The notes beneath the pieces were generated by a model. That model was not told the origin of the DNA. It saw only the letters and a program-made list of their open reading frames with translations, and made no database searches. This document shows, in pieces, positions 21,428 through 30,124 of a DNA stretch of 33,174 nucleotides (within the stretch, counting starts at the first letter, position 1; each line of letters begins with the position of its first letter). The DNA lies in IMG/VR virus record IMGVR_UViG_3300021247_000152, positions 1 through 33,174 of that record; one strand, 5' to 3'. A program made the position numbers and the translations under genes. The DNA comes from a virus.

Positions 21428-21733
21428 ACCTATCTTCGGAATGATTGGGTCTTAACACGGGTTCACCCCAACTTTAGCACAAAAAGTAAATGAATGAACG
21501 TGTCATCTATGCTTAACAGTCTGCCTCTGGAACAGACTGGAGATGATAAGAACGGGATAAAAGTGGTAGTAACACAATGATAACTACCGACAAGGATAAC
21601 CAAAAAACCCGTTCTCCCTTCTTGGATGGGGGTGCATAGTTTGGCAATGATTGGGAGTGCTAAAGAATCCCATGAAGTCAAGGGGTATCCTTGGATAGAC
21701 ATTGTATTACACTTAACCTCAAATCAACTATTT
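21428..21733 (+). other. Long leader region before the tail genes, no clear gene
   Basis: About 300 nt without a convincing gene. It holds a 7-bp hairpin (21517-21523/21533-21539, CAGTCTG/CAGACTG). It also holds a nested structure: AGAACGGG 21549-21556 pairs with CCCGTTCT 21608-21615, enclosing GGTAGT 21565-21570/ACTACC 21583-21588. Two tiny frames coupled by ATGA lie across it: 21494-21580 (28 codons, with LNSLPLEQTGDDKNGIKVVV) and 21577-21639 (20 codons). They could be microproteins or chance. The tail-chaperone frame is open back to ATG 21626. Confidence 0.5.
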
Positions 21734-22429
21734 ATGGGTATGACTTGGCAAGATGTAACAGTATTTCAGTACCAACAGATTAATGACCTTTACCTGAATA
21801 ACTATGAGAAAGGTAGTGACCTTACTGACCTTGACATAAGTATCAAGGTTACATCTATTCTGAAGAACATGACTGAGCATCAGATAGATTCTTTACCAGT
21901 TAAAGAACTTGGTCCTTTGCTTGAATCTATCAGCTTTGTTCATCAGGATATCCAACCCAAAGCAGTAGACAGAATCAAAGTCAATGGTAGGGTTTACAAA
22001 TGCATCTACGATGTAAGGAGTATGCCTGCTGCAAGGTATATTGAATCTAAGCACTTCAGTTCAGATGTGATGGGAAACCTGCACAAGATATTTGCTTGTA
22101 TGGTTATACCTCAAAAGAAGACTTGGTTTGGTTGGAAGGATGACAAATACGATGCAAGTAAGCATTCTGAATACGCACAAGACATCCTTGAAGCACCAAT
22201 TGTAAACGTACTCGGTTCGGTTGTTTTTTTTTATCAAGTTTACAGACTTTGGATAAAGAATTCTCGGGACTATTTGGTCAAGCAGATGATGGAGGCGAAG
22301 ATAACGGAGAAGGAGGCAGAGAAGGCATGGGAGGCTTTATGCACCATTATGGATGGATATACCAAGCCAAACTGGTTGCCGACTTTGAAGGCATCTCACT
22401 TAACCAAGCATTTGACTTACCTACAATAA
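21734..22429 (+). CDS. Tail assembly chaperone, zero-frame product
   Basis: I start at ATG 21734 (231 aa), where GMTWQDVTVFQYQQINDLYL begins the recognisable domain; ATG 21740, 21647 and 21626 are alternatives. Helices through VTSILKNMTEHQIDSLPVKE, then VNGRVYKCIYDVRSMPAARY and KKTWFGWKDDKYDASKHSEY lead to LGSVVFFYQVYRLW, which is encoded over the T9 run at 22224. The position before tail and tape-measure genes, and an overlapping -1 frame downstream, match the G/GT chaperone system in which a fraction of ribosomes shift. The zero frame continues 66 codons past T9, which is longer than usual. Confidence 0.6.
   Translation: MGMTWQDVTVFQYQQINDLYLNNYEKGSDLTDLDISIKVTSILKNMTEHQIDSLPVKELGPLLESISFVHQDIQPKAVDRIKVNGRVYKCIYDVRSMPAARYIESKHFSSDVMGNLHKIFACMVIPQKKTWFGWKDDKYDASKHSEYAQDILEAPIVNVLGSVVFFYQVYRLWIKNSRDYLVKQMMEAKITEKEAEKAWEALCTIMDGYTKPNWLPTLKASHLTKHLTYLQ
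22224..22232 (+). other. Probable -1 ribosomal frameshift site (T9)
   Basis: Nine T read in zero frame as gTT-TTT-TTT-Tat. The heptamer T-TTT-TTT (22225-22231) fits the X-XXY-YYZ slippery pattern. After a -1 slip, reading continues at TTA 22231 into the frame that ends at 22512. Confidence 0.55.
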
Positions 22430-22512
22430 ACTTCTTGAATGACCTTGCCTACTTGAAAGCGAAGATGGAGCATGATAACGAATTAATTAAAAAGCAGTAT
22501 GGCAAAGGTTGA
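22231..22512 (+). CDS. Tail assembly chaperone, -1 frame extension
   Basis: The -1 frame from 22231 encodes 93 residues: an acidic glycine-rich linker (FGQADDGGEDNGEGGREG), then a compact domain GFMHHYGWIYQAKLVADFEG, SLNQAFDLPTINFLNDLAYL, ending KKQYGKG. Codon use matches other genes in the window. By analogy with gpGT this would be a C-terminal domain that recruits tail-tube or tape-measure protein. An independent start at ATG 22327 or 22339 is the other option. It overlaps the next gene by 14 nt. A fused product from 21734 would be 259 aa. Confidence 0.6.
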   Translation, partial: LSSLQTLDKEFSGLFGQADDGGEDNGEGGREGMGGFMHHYGWIYQAKLVADFEGISLNQAFDLPTINFLNDLAYLKAKMEHDNELIKKQYGKG

Positions 22513-23191
22513 TATAGATGTGGTGGTTGATGATGTTGCAATAGCATCGGTAGCATCTAACCCTGAAGATTACCTCAAATTAAATCAATTACCATTTGTT
22601 GAGCGGACCATGATAAGGTTTGCATCTATATTCATTAAACGGGTTCAGGATAACCTAAAGAAGGCAAACAAGGTAGATAGTGGAACTCTCAGCACAGACA
22701 TAACACAAGGGGCATTGCTTAAAGATGGGTCAGCCTATTCTCTTGACATTGGTTACCCTAAAGGTTCATCAGGTGAGAAGTACTATGACTTTGTAAACAA
22801 AGGTGTAAAGGGATTCAAGTCAGGTCAGCCTAACTCACCATATTCTTTCAAGTCTGCCTATCCATCAATGAATGGACCAATGGTTACTGCCATTCAGAAA
22901 TGGGTCAAGCGGAATAGCCTTTCACAAAGAAGGGAAGACCAAAAGTACAATCTATCCACTTTACAAAAAAAGAGGAAATCAGTTTCCACTTTGAACACTG
23001 GCAGAACTACTGCTTACCTTATAGCAAGGAAGATAAAACAAAGAGGTCTACCCAAGACGGGATTCTTTGACAATGCCATTGATGAGGTATTCAATAATGA
23101 CTTTTACACTAAGATGGCAAAGGCGGTAGGTGCAGATGTGAGGGTATACATAAATCAAGCGAATTCGCTACTTAATAAAGAGAATCAGTAA
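22499..23191 (+). CDS. HK97 gp10-like tail-completion protein
   Basis: This 230-aa alpha/beta protein has a helix RTMIRFASIFIKRVQDNLKK, LSTDITQGALLKDG, YDFVNKGVKG, a basic middle helix (KWVKRNSLSQRREDQKYNLS), and the LPKTGFFDNAIDEVF motif near the end, which recalls the C-terminal helix of gp10-type tail-completion proteins. It follows the chaperone with 14-nt overlap, within the tail operon. The exact place in the virion is inferred. Confidence 0.5.
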   Translation: MAKVDIDVVVDDVAIASVASNPEDYLKLNQLPFVERTMIRFASIFIKRVQDNLKKANKVDSGTLSTDITQGALLKDGSAYSLDIGYPKGSSGEKYYDFVNKGVKGFKSGQPNSPYSFKSAYPSMNGPMVTAIQKWVKRNSLSQRREDQKYNLSTLQKKRKSVSTLNTGRTTAYLIARKIKQRGLPKTGFFDNAIDEVFNNDFYTKMAKAVGADVRVYINQANSLLNKENQ

Positions 23192-23193
23192 TT

Positions 23194-24381
23194 ATGGCAA
23201 TAACAGTTAATTCAATACCTGAGCAGTACGCATCACTACATGATGAACTTTGGTTCGTGGTGGATTCAACCAATAAGGCATCAAGCAATTTTAAATATGT
23301 TTTTGATGTCTATGTAGATGCAGTATTGGTGGCAAGGATTAAACAATTCCCTGATGTGACAAGCACAAAGGGAATATTTAACGCAGGAAATATAATGAGG
23401 AATTATGCCTCATCTTATTTTACTCCAAACCCTGCTACTACTTTATTCAGTTCATCCAATGACAACATATATAAAGAATTTACAATAAAATACGGAGAGG
23501 AATACGGAGGGGTAACGTATACTAACTTAGTAACTCAAAGTTATGTAGCCTTCAACTTTTACTATCCTGACTTTTACAATCCTGCCCAATCTCCAACCTA
23601 CTATAAATCTTATCTAAATAAGTGGTTAACGAATAGGGACTTGAGCAATGTTGAATGTGCATTTACTGATAAGTTACACATCGGGTACATGAATGCATCA
23701 GGGGTAACTACAAATATTTACCCATCTGTTCAGCTATACAATGAAGATGGTAGTACAAGTGGAAGCGCAGTAACAACATCAACAGACCCACAAGAAACCT
23801 TTAGCCTTCTTGATATCTCACCTGCTGGGATAAATGAATGGTATGGTTCAACAGTTATTCCATCAAGCACCTATGCTTATGGAATCAAGTTGCATAATGG
23901 TACTTCATTTGGTCCTGAAGCAAAGGTGAAACTTGTTTGCAATCCTAACTATACACCAATTGCATTGCACTTCTTAAATCAATTAGGAAGCTATGACACG
24001 ATGCATTTTAGGTTGGTTAACAAAGAGTCAAGGCAGACAGAATCAAAGCAGTATGAGGGGAATAAATGGCGGTACAATTCAAGTGCTACTGCTATGCGTA
24101 CATACGATGACTACAACCGAATGAACCCAGGTGCAACGAAGTATGTAGTTGAGCATTCAACAATGTACAAACTGAGAAGTAATTACTTAAATGTAACTGA
24201 TTACAACTGGTTGGCAGAGTTGATACAATCACCGGAGGTTTATTTTGAACAAGGTGGATATTATTACCCAATAATAACCATGACAAGCAATTGGGAAGAG
24301 AAAAAGAGGATAGCGGACAAGATGTTTAATCTTGAATTGGATGTGCAGATTGCTAACAAAAAATATAGTCAATTCCGATGA
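23194..24381 (+). CDS. Tail or baseplate structural protein
   Basis: This 395-aa beta-rich protein starts AITVNSIPEQYASLHDELWF and includes FNAGNIMRNYASSYF, an immunoglobulin-like middle (GINEWYGSTVIPSSTYAYGI), and an end with NKESRQTESKQYEGN and WEEKKRIADKMFNLELDVQI. It has no enzymatic motif. Overlap with the next gene (ATGA) and its place before a large baseplate-like protein suggest a distal-tail or baseplate component. I know similar proteins only as hypothetical tail proteins. Confidence 0.5.
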   Translation: MAITVNSIPEQYASLHDELWFVVDSTNKASSNFKYVFDVYVDAVLVARIKQFPDVTSTKGIFNAGNIMRNYASSYFTPNPATTLFSSSNDNIYKEFTIKYGEEYGGVTYTNLVTQSYVAFNFYYPDFYNPAQSPTYYKSYLNKWLTNRDLSNVECAFTDKLHIGYMNASGVTTNIYPSVQLYNEDGSTSGSAVTTSTDPQETFSLLDISPAGINEWYGSTVIPSSTYAYGIKLHNGTSFGPEAKVKLVCNPNYTPIALHFLNQLGSYDTMHFRLVNKESRQTESKQYEGNKWRYNSSATAMRTYDDYNRMNPGATKYVVEHSTMYKLRSNYLNVTDYNWLAELIQSPEVYFEQGGYYYPIITMTSNWEEKKRIADKMFNLELDVQIANKKYSQFR

Positions 24382-26417
24382 GGACTGAGATTTACATAGA
24401 CGGCTATCAACTTGACTTAACAAAGGACATATCTGCTGAGTTCACCTATGCAATTGATGAGGTGCAAGACTTTGCAACCCGTAACACATCATTCAGTAAA
24501 ACAATAGTTCTACCTGGCAATGACAATAATAATAAGCTATTCGGTAATATATTTGAGTTCGGGATATCCAATACGTATAACCCAGCCGAGCCAAACGTGG
24601 GTTACAACTTCAACGCTACCAAGTCAGTACCTTGTATCATCTTAGTAGATAAAATCCAAATCTTTAAAGGGGTATTGCGTTTGCTTGAGATTCTTATTGA
24701 TGGTAAAAGCATTGAGTATGAGGTTGCAGTATTTGGTGAACTCGGCGGGTTTATTACTGCACTCGGAAACAAGAAACTTGAAAACATTGATTTTGGGATA
24801 GCTGACACTGCTTGGACTGCGACAAACATTGCAAGCAGTTGGGATAACATTAGCGGTACTGGGGTTTACTTCCCTTTGATTGATTATGGGAATGAATCTA
24901 CCAACAAGGTTGATTTTTCCTATGATGCTTTCAGACCTGCACTTTATGTCAAGGAATACCTTACCAAAATACTTGATGGGTCAGGTTATAGCTATACTTT
25001 TCCTTTGCTTGATACAGATTTGATGAAAAGGTTGGTAATACCTAATAATCAAAAGCAACTATACAAAAGCAGTACAACTGCACTGAATGTAAATGTAAAA
25101 GATGTTACATATCCATCATCAACTTATGTAGAATTTACTGGGGTAACACTTGGGTCTTTTACATTAAACATGGCAGGTGATACAATTACTTATGGAGGTG
25201 CAAGTGCAATTACTACAGATATAGCATTCACAATATCAGGTCAGATAAATACTATTGACCCGAATAATACTTTCGTAAACTTTGACTTTGCTAAAAATGC
25301 GACAGTCATTGCAGTAGGTGTTATTAACGCATCATTTACACCATATTATTTCACAGTTGATTTATCTGTTCCAAACGTAACCATAAACCCAGGAGATACC
25401 CTTTCTGTTAATGTAGTCACTTCAGGACTTGGTGCATCATATAGGCTTTATGGTGATACAATGCTTCTAACATCAACCAACCCTACACAAGTACAATTGA
25501 ACTACGGGGATAGTATTGTTATTAATGACACAATACCTAAAGGGATATTCCAAAAGGACTTCTTTGCATCCATTGTAAAAATGTTCAATCTTTATGTCTA
25601 TGAAGATAAGTTGATTGAGAAAAAACTTATCATTAAGCCATTTATTGATTTCTACGATGGTAGTCAGATTGATTGGACTGATAAGTTAGACAGAGGTAGT
25701 ATTATAAGAGTAAAACCCATGAGTGAATTTACTGCAAGGTATTACGATTATAAATACAAGCAGGATAATGACTTCTATGCTGAGAACTACCGCAAAAAGT
25801 TTAATGAAGGTTATGGTGATTTTGTTTATGATTCTGAGAATGAGTTTGTAAAGGAATCAGATACAACAGAGTTGATTTTTGCAGGGACTATACTTTATCA
25901 ATATCAAGGTACTGATAAGATATATTCAAGCATTTATAAACTATCAAACTCTAACCAAGCAGAAGACAAGATGGATTCTGTTATCAGAATACTTCAAGCA
26001 AAAAAGATAACGGGCAGAGCAACTTGGGCAATAACAAATGGAGTAGGAGGTTCTACTTTAGCATCTTATACTTCTTATGGATATGCAGGTCACGTTGATG
26101 ACCCATTGAATCCAGTTAATGATATTAATTGGGGTTCACCAAAAGAATTATACTTTACGACCTCTGCATACACTACTGCAAATCTATTCAATGGCTACTG
26201 GTCTGAGTACATTGCAGAGATAACAGACAAGGATAGCAAGTTACTTAATTGCTCGGTAAAGTTGAATGAGGTTGATATTTATAATCTTGATTTTAGTAAA
26301 CTGATTTATATTGATGGTTCACTTTGGAGATTGAATAAGGTATTGGATTACAACCCAATGGACTTCAACACTACAAAGGTAGAACTACTTAAAGTAATTG
26401 AATTAACATACGTTTAA
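24378..26417 (+). CDS. Baseplate hub-like tail protein
   Basis: This 679-aa protein starts MRTEIYIDGYQLDLTKDISA and DFATRNTSFSKTIVLPGNDN, a layout like the first domain of tail hub proteins. A domain about 115-215 follows (YVKEYLTKILDGSGYSYTFP). A beta sandwich at about 230-375 appears inserted (FTGVTLGSFTLNMAGDTITY, NPGDTLSVNVVTSG). A C-terminal hub region follows (FFASIVKMFNLYVYEDKLIE, WTDKLDRGSIIRVKPMSEF). It likely forms the tail tip with the preceding protein. No lysozyme or peptidase motif is seen. Confidence 0.55.
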   Translation: MRTEIYIDGYQLDLTKDISAEFTYAIDEVQDFATRNTSFSKTIVLPGNDNNNKLFGNIFEFGISNTYNPAEPNVGYNFNATKSVPCIILVDKIQIFKGVLRLLEILIDGKSIEYEVAVFGELGGFITALGNKKLENIDFGIADTAWTATNIASSWDNISGTGVYFPLIDYGNESTNKVDFSYDAFRPALYVKEYLTKILDGSGYSYTFPLLDTDLMKRLVIPNNQKQLYKSSTTALNVNVKDVTYPSSTYVEFTGVTLGSFTLNMAGDTITYGGASAITTDIAFTISGQINTIDPNNTFVNFDFAKNATVIAVGVINASFTPYYFTVDLSVPNVTINPGDTLSVNVVTSGLGASYRLYGDTMLLTSTNPTQVQLNYGDSIVINDTIPKGIFQKDFFASIVKMFNLYVYEDKLIEKKLIIKPFIDFYDGSQIDWTDKLDRGSIIRVKPMSEFTARYYDYKYKQDNDFYAENYRKKFNEGYGDFVYDSENEFVKESDTTELIFAGTILYQYQGTDKIYSSIYKLSNSNQAEDKMDSVIRILQAKKITGRATWAITNGVGGSTLASYTSYGYAGHVDDPLNPVNDINWGSPKELYFTTSAYTTANLFNGYWSEYIAEITDKDSKLLNCSVKLNEVDIYNLDFSKLIYIDGSLWRLNKVLDYNPMDFNTTKVELLKVIELTYV

Positions 26418-26418
26418 T

Positions 26419-28119
26419 ATGGCAGAGGAAATAGTTGGCTTAAAGATACAAGTTGATGGTAGTGATGTAGGCAAATCGGTTGGCTCATTAAAGCAACAAT
26501 TGAGGGAAGCACAAAATGAAGTAAACACATTATCTGAGAAGTTTGGTGCAACATCAAAAGAGGCAATCAATGCAGCAAAGAAAGCAGCACAATTAAAAGA
26601 TGCCATTGGTGATGCTAAAGCATTAACAGATGCTTTCAATCCTGATGCTAAGTTTAAAGCATTAACGGCATCTTTGTCAGGTGTCGCAGGTGGGTTTGCA
26701 GCAGTTCAAGGTGCAATAGGTTTATTTGGTGCAGAGAGTAAAGAGGTAGAGCAAACACTTTTAAAGGTTCAATCTGCAATGGCATTCTCTCAAGGAATCC
26801 AAGCAGTAGGTGAGAGCATAGATTCATTTAAGCAACTTGGTGCAGTTATCCAAAGTACTACTGCTTTCCAAAAGATAAACAATGCAGTAACTGCTTTGAC
26901 GGGAACTGTTATGAAAACTTTGGGTTTTGCGGTAGAAACTACCTCAACATCCTTTAAGGTTCTCAAAGGTGCTATTGCTGCAACTGGTATAGGCTTACTT
27001 GTTGTTGCAGTTGGTGAGTTGGTTAATGCTTTTCAGAACTATCAATCAGCAGCAGAGAAAGCAAAGAAGGCACAAGATGACCTTAATGCATCAACAAAGA
27101 AAGGGGCAGAGGTAGCACTTGAGGCAGAACTTGCAACAATAGATTTACAAAATCAATTACTTGTAGCACAAGCAAAAGCAAAAGGGAAAAGCGAAGCAGA
27201 GATTAGAGCAATAGAAGAACAATCAGGTAGGTTAAGAATTGCTGCAAGAAAAAGATTTCAAAATGAGATAGCAAACATAGACCAAGAGGCTGCAACTAAA
27301 AACCAACTTGAAATAAAAAAGCAATTGGTTGCATCACAAGTTGCAAACTTAAATGCTGAAGGAGCAGAGGTAGCAAGGAAAAAAGCAATTAGAGAAGCAG
27401 AAGCACAAAAGGAAAAAGAAAGGATTGCACAAGAAAGAAAAGATTTTGCAGAGGCTCAAGAGATGATACGCAGAGATAGAGAACTTGCTGCAAATCTTGC
27501 TCAAACTCAAATTTTAGGTGTAACATCAGTTGGAAAAGAAGCACTTGTTGCAACTCAAGTTGTTGCTCAAGGTGTAACAAATGCAATAAAAGTAAGTGCA
27601 AATGAACAAGCTGATGCACAAACTAAATTAAGCAATTATGAAAAGAAACTTGCACAAGATAAGTTTGATGTACAAGTGCAACTTGCTTTACAATCTCTTT
27701 CAATTATTGGCGGTCTTGTTGACCAAAATAGTGCAGCAGGTAAGGCAATCGCAGTAACTCAAGCAATCATTAATACTTATCAAGGTGCATCTAAAGCAAT
27801 AGCACAAGGCGGTATATTTGGACCTGTTGCAGCCGCAGCGACTATTGCAGCAGGATTGATAAATGTTAAAAAAATTGTCAGTACAAAAATACCATCTGCA
27901 ACTGGTAGCGGAAATGTTGGAGGAGGCAATATTCCATCTATTTCATCTGCTGCCCCAGTAACTGCTACTGCACCAATACAAAATACAATAACTCAGCTTA
28001 ATCAGCAATCAATCAATCAAATGGGTTCTGCAACTGGTAGAGCATACGTTGTTGAATCAGATATAACAAATCAACAAGAAAAAATAATAAGAATCAACCG
28101 AGCAGCAAGGCTTGGATAA
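26419..28119 (+). CDS. Tape measure protein
   Basis: This 566-aa protein, rich in A, Q, K and E, begins LKIQVDGSDVGKSVGSLKQQ with long coiled-coil helices (REAQNEVNTLSEKF). It has hydrophobic stretches (AIAATGIGLLVVAVGELVNA; IFGPVAAAATIAAGL) and a charged coiled coil at about 310-360 (AQKEKERIAQERKDFAEAQE). The end (GRAYVVESDITNQQEKIIRI) is one I associate with such proteins in Bacteroidota phages. Its length would set a tail of modest size. It follows the baseplate-like genes instead of preceding them, the reverse of the usual order. Confidence 0.8.
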   Translation: MAEEIVGLKIQVDGSDVGKSVGSLKQQLREAQNEVNTLSEKFGATSKEAINAAKKAAQLKDAIGDAKALTDAFNPDAKFKALTASLSGVAGGFAAVQGAIGLFGAESKEVEQTLLKVQSAMAFSQGIQAVGESIDSFKQLGAVIQSTTAFQKINNAVTALTGTVMKTLGFAVETTSTSFKVLKGAIAATGIGLLVVAVGELVNAFQNYQSAAEKAKKAQDDLNASTKKGAEVALEAELATIDLQNQLLVAQAKAKGKSEAEIRAIEEQSGRLRIAARKRFQNEIANIDQEAATKNQLEIKKQLVASQVANLNAEGAEVARKKAIREAEAQKEKERIAQERKDFAEAQEMIRRDRELAANLAQTQILGVTSVGKEALVATQVVAQGVTNAIKVSANEQADAQTKLSNYEKKLAQDKFDVQVQLALQSLSIIGGLVDQNSAAGKAIAVTQAIINTYQGASKAIAQGGIFGPVAAAATIAAGLINVKKIVSTKIPSATGSGNVGGGNIPSISSAAPVTATAPIQNTITQLNQQSINQMGSATGRAYVVESDITNQQEKIIRINRAARLG

Positions 28120-28129
28120 AATTAATGAC

Positions 28130-29446
28130 ATGGAAAAGAAGTTACCAGTTTTCAATTTAGAAATAACAAGCGACCTTGAAGATGATGTGGAGGTAGACGT
28201 AGTAAGTTTGGTTGACAGACCTGCCATAGAAAGGTCGTTTATGATGTTTAAGGATGAGAAGTTTATAGACCCAAGCAAAGGAGAGCATAAAGAAGAATTC
28301 CTTCCCAGGTGTATCTCTTATGTTGTAAATGAGGGTAAAGAATCAGAACAAGCGGTTGCAATTTGCAATTCAATTTGGGATGAACACTTTGCAAGTGAAA
28401 AGATATCCTTTGACTTTGATGACACATTAAGTACACAAAGAGGTCAAGAATTGGCATTGAGCAAAATAAAAGCAGGTGCAATAGTTTATATAATTTCTGC
28501 AAGGAATAGCACAGATGGGATGTTTTCTATTGCTGATGAACTTGGCATTCCTCATAGCAGGGTCTATGCAACGGGTTCAAATAAGGCAAAAGTTGAGAAG
28601 ATTAAAGAACTTGGAATCAGCAAACACTACGACAATAACGCAGATGTCATTTCTGCTATTGGTACAATAGGTGAAAAGTTTGCAGAGCAATCTTGGAATG
28701 ATTACCCTGAGGCAGCGGTTAATAATGCTAAACGTGCTTTAAAATGGGCAGATGAAAATGGATGGGGTTCTTGTGGTGAGGCAACTGGAAAAGTTCGTGC
28801 TAACCAAATCGCAAACAAAGAGAATCTTACAAGAGAAACTATTGCTCGGATTAGCGGATTTAGAAGGCATCAACAGAATAAAGATGTAAAATATGGTGAA
28901 GGTTGCGGTGGTTTGATGTGGGATGCTTGGGGTGGTGATGCTATGATAGATTGGGCAGAAAGGAAACTGAAGCAGATTGATAGGCAAAACTTTGCAATAC
29001 AAAATGAGGAGGAAAGAATTATTAGCGGTCCTTTGATGTTGGCAGATACTCCGATATATAGAAATGATGACAATGGAGAATATTATGTGGTATTCACAAA
29101 GGAAACGATAAAAAAGATTGCACAAAGGTTCTTCAAGAAAGGTTACCAGTCAAATGTTAATCTGATGCATGAGCAGGGCAATTTAACCGAAGGATTGACA
29201 ATGTTTGAATCTTGGCTGAAAGATGACAAGAGGGGAATCAAAGCCATGAAAGGATTTGAAGATGTACCTGATGGGTCTTGGTTCGGTTCTTTCAAAGTTG
29301 ATAATGATGAGGTATGGAATCAGATAAAAGCAGGAAAGGTTCGTGGGTTTAGTGTTGAGGGGCAATTTAACTACCGAAAAACGGGAGATAAGAAGATAGA
29401 ACAACTATGGGAGAACGTATTGGGAGTACTTGCTCAAATCGGCTAA
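28130..29446 (+). CDS. Prohead protease (XkdF-like) with inserted HAD-like domain
   Basis: I use ATG 28130 (438 aa); a TTG at 28112 overlaps the tape measure. An N-terminal segment VDVVSLVDRPAIERSFMMF is typical of XkdF-like proteins. EFLPRCISYVVNEGKESEQA follows. Then comes a HAD-like domain (about 92-175) with ISFDFDDTL (Asp95, Asp97), YIISARN, Lys153 and HYDNN. Then a conserved segment WNDYPEAAVNNAKRALKWA to GCGGLMWDAWGGDA (about 189-275). The protease-like part (about 295-415) has SNVNLMHEQ (His347) and VRGFSVEGQF (Ser408) as probable catalytic residues. It lies just before scaffold and capsid genes, as expected for a maturation protease. The HAD-like and middle domains are extra; whether the HAD part is active is unknown. 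Confidence 0.72.
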   Translation: MEKKLPVFNLEITSDLEDDVEVDVVSLVDRPAIERSFMMFKDEKFIDPSKGEHKEEFLPRCISYVVNEGKESEQAVAICNSIWDEHFASEKISFDFDDTLSTQRGQELALSKIKAGAIVYIISARNSTDGMFSIADELGIPHSRVYATGSNKAKVEKIKELGISKHYDNNADVISAIGTIGEKFAEQSWNDYPEAAVNNAKRALKWADENGWGSCGEATGKVRANQIANKENLTRETIARISGFRRHQQNKDVKYGEGCGGLMWDAWGGDAMIDWAERKLKQIDRQNFAIQNEEERIISGPLMLADTPIYRNDDNGEYYVVFTKETIKKIAQRFFKKGYQSNVNLMHEQGNLTEGLTMFESWLKDDKRGIKAMKGFEDVPDGSWFGSFKVDNDEVWNQIKAGKVRGFSVEGQFNYRKTGDKKIEQLWENVLGVLAQIG

Positions 29447-29500
29447 GAATGCCCTATATGGTACATAGGAAAATGCTCACTATTTATAATTAAAGATTTT

Positions 29501-30094
29501 ATGACAACATTAGAAGCAATAAACAAGATTAAGCAAATGTTCGCAGAGGCGGGTGAATTGCCCGTTGCATCTGTTGAACCTACTCAGTCTTTCGCAGAAT
29601 ACTCCCTGAAGAGTGGTGCTAAAGTCATGATTGACAAACTTGAAGTAGGTGGTAAAGTATCTCTTGTTGATGAAGCAGGAGTTGAAACACCTGCACCTGC
29701 AGGAGAGCATGAGTTAATTGATGGCTCTGTTATCGTTCTTGATGATGCAGCAACTATCCTTGAAATCAAAGCACCTATGGCTGAAATGCCTGAAGCACCT
29801 GAAGGACCTGAAGATGAAGCACCTGCTCCAGTTGCAGAAGACCTGATGAAGAAGAAGATTGAGGAAATGCAGAAGCAACTTGATGAAATCAAAATGGCGT
29901 ACGATGCCAAACTTGCCTCACAAGAGTTGAAGTTCAGCAAAGGAATCAGCGACATTTCAGATGTATTGGTTCAAATCCTGAATACTCCAAGTGCAAATGC
30001 AACCGAGCAACCAAAGGATAAGTTTAACGTTCATGTAGAAAAGAAAGAGGACAAAATCAGTCGCTTTCTTGACTTCGCAAAATCAATTAAGTAA
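29501..30094 (+). CDS. Scaffold protein
   Basis: This 197-aa protein has a small beta domain (about 30-95: YSLKSGAKVMIDKLEVGGKV, SVIVLDDAATILEIKAPM), an acidic P/E/A-rich linker (about 95-113), and a coiled coil (LMKKKIEEMQKQLDEIKMAY), ending basic (KKEDKISRFLDFAKSIK). An acidic linker and coiled coil directly between a protease and the capsid gene is the standard layout of a scaffold. The 54-nt gap upstream has no TAnnTTTG box, so this may be a phage-sigma-dependent late region. Confidence 0.75.
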   Translation: MTTLEAINKIKQMFAEAGELPVASVEPTQSFAEYSLKSGAKVMIDKLEVGGKVSLVDEAGVETPAPAGEHELIDGSVIVLDDAATILEIKAPMAEMPEAPEGPEDEAPAPVAEDLMKKKIEEMQKQLDEIKMAYDAKLASQELKFSKGISDISDVLVQILNTPSANATEQPKDKFNVHVEKKEDKISRFLDFAKSIK

Positions 30095-30124
30095 TTAATT
30101 CTCAAACAATAAAAATTAAATAAA

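Noticed and set aside
21494-21639. Two coupled microgenes before the tail chaperone
   Set aside because: ATGA coupling fits the genome's style, but 28 and 20 codons without recognised motifs are within chance. They are mentioned with the leader region only.
27389-27619. Minus-strand frame with leucine-histidine runs opposite the tape measure
   Set aside because: Reverse reading of glutamine- and alanine-rich coiled-coil codons; not a gene.
29457-29475. Short inverted repeat CCTAT/ATAGG before the scaffold gene
   Set aside because: Only five pairs, with no T run; too weak to call a terminator or operator.
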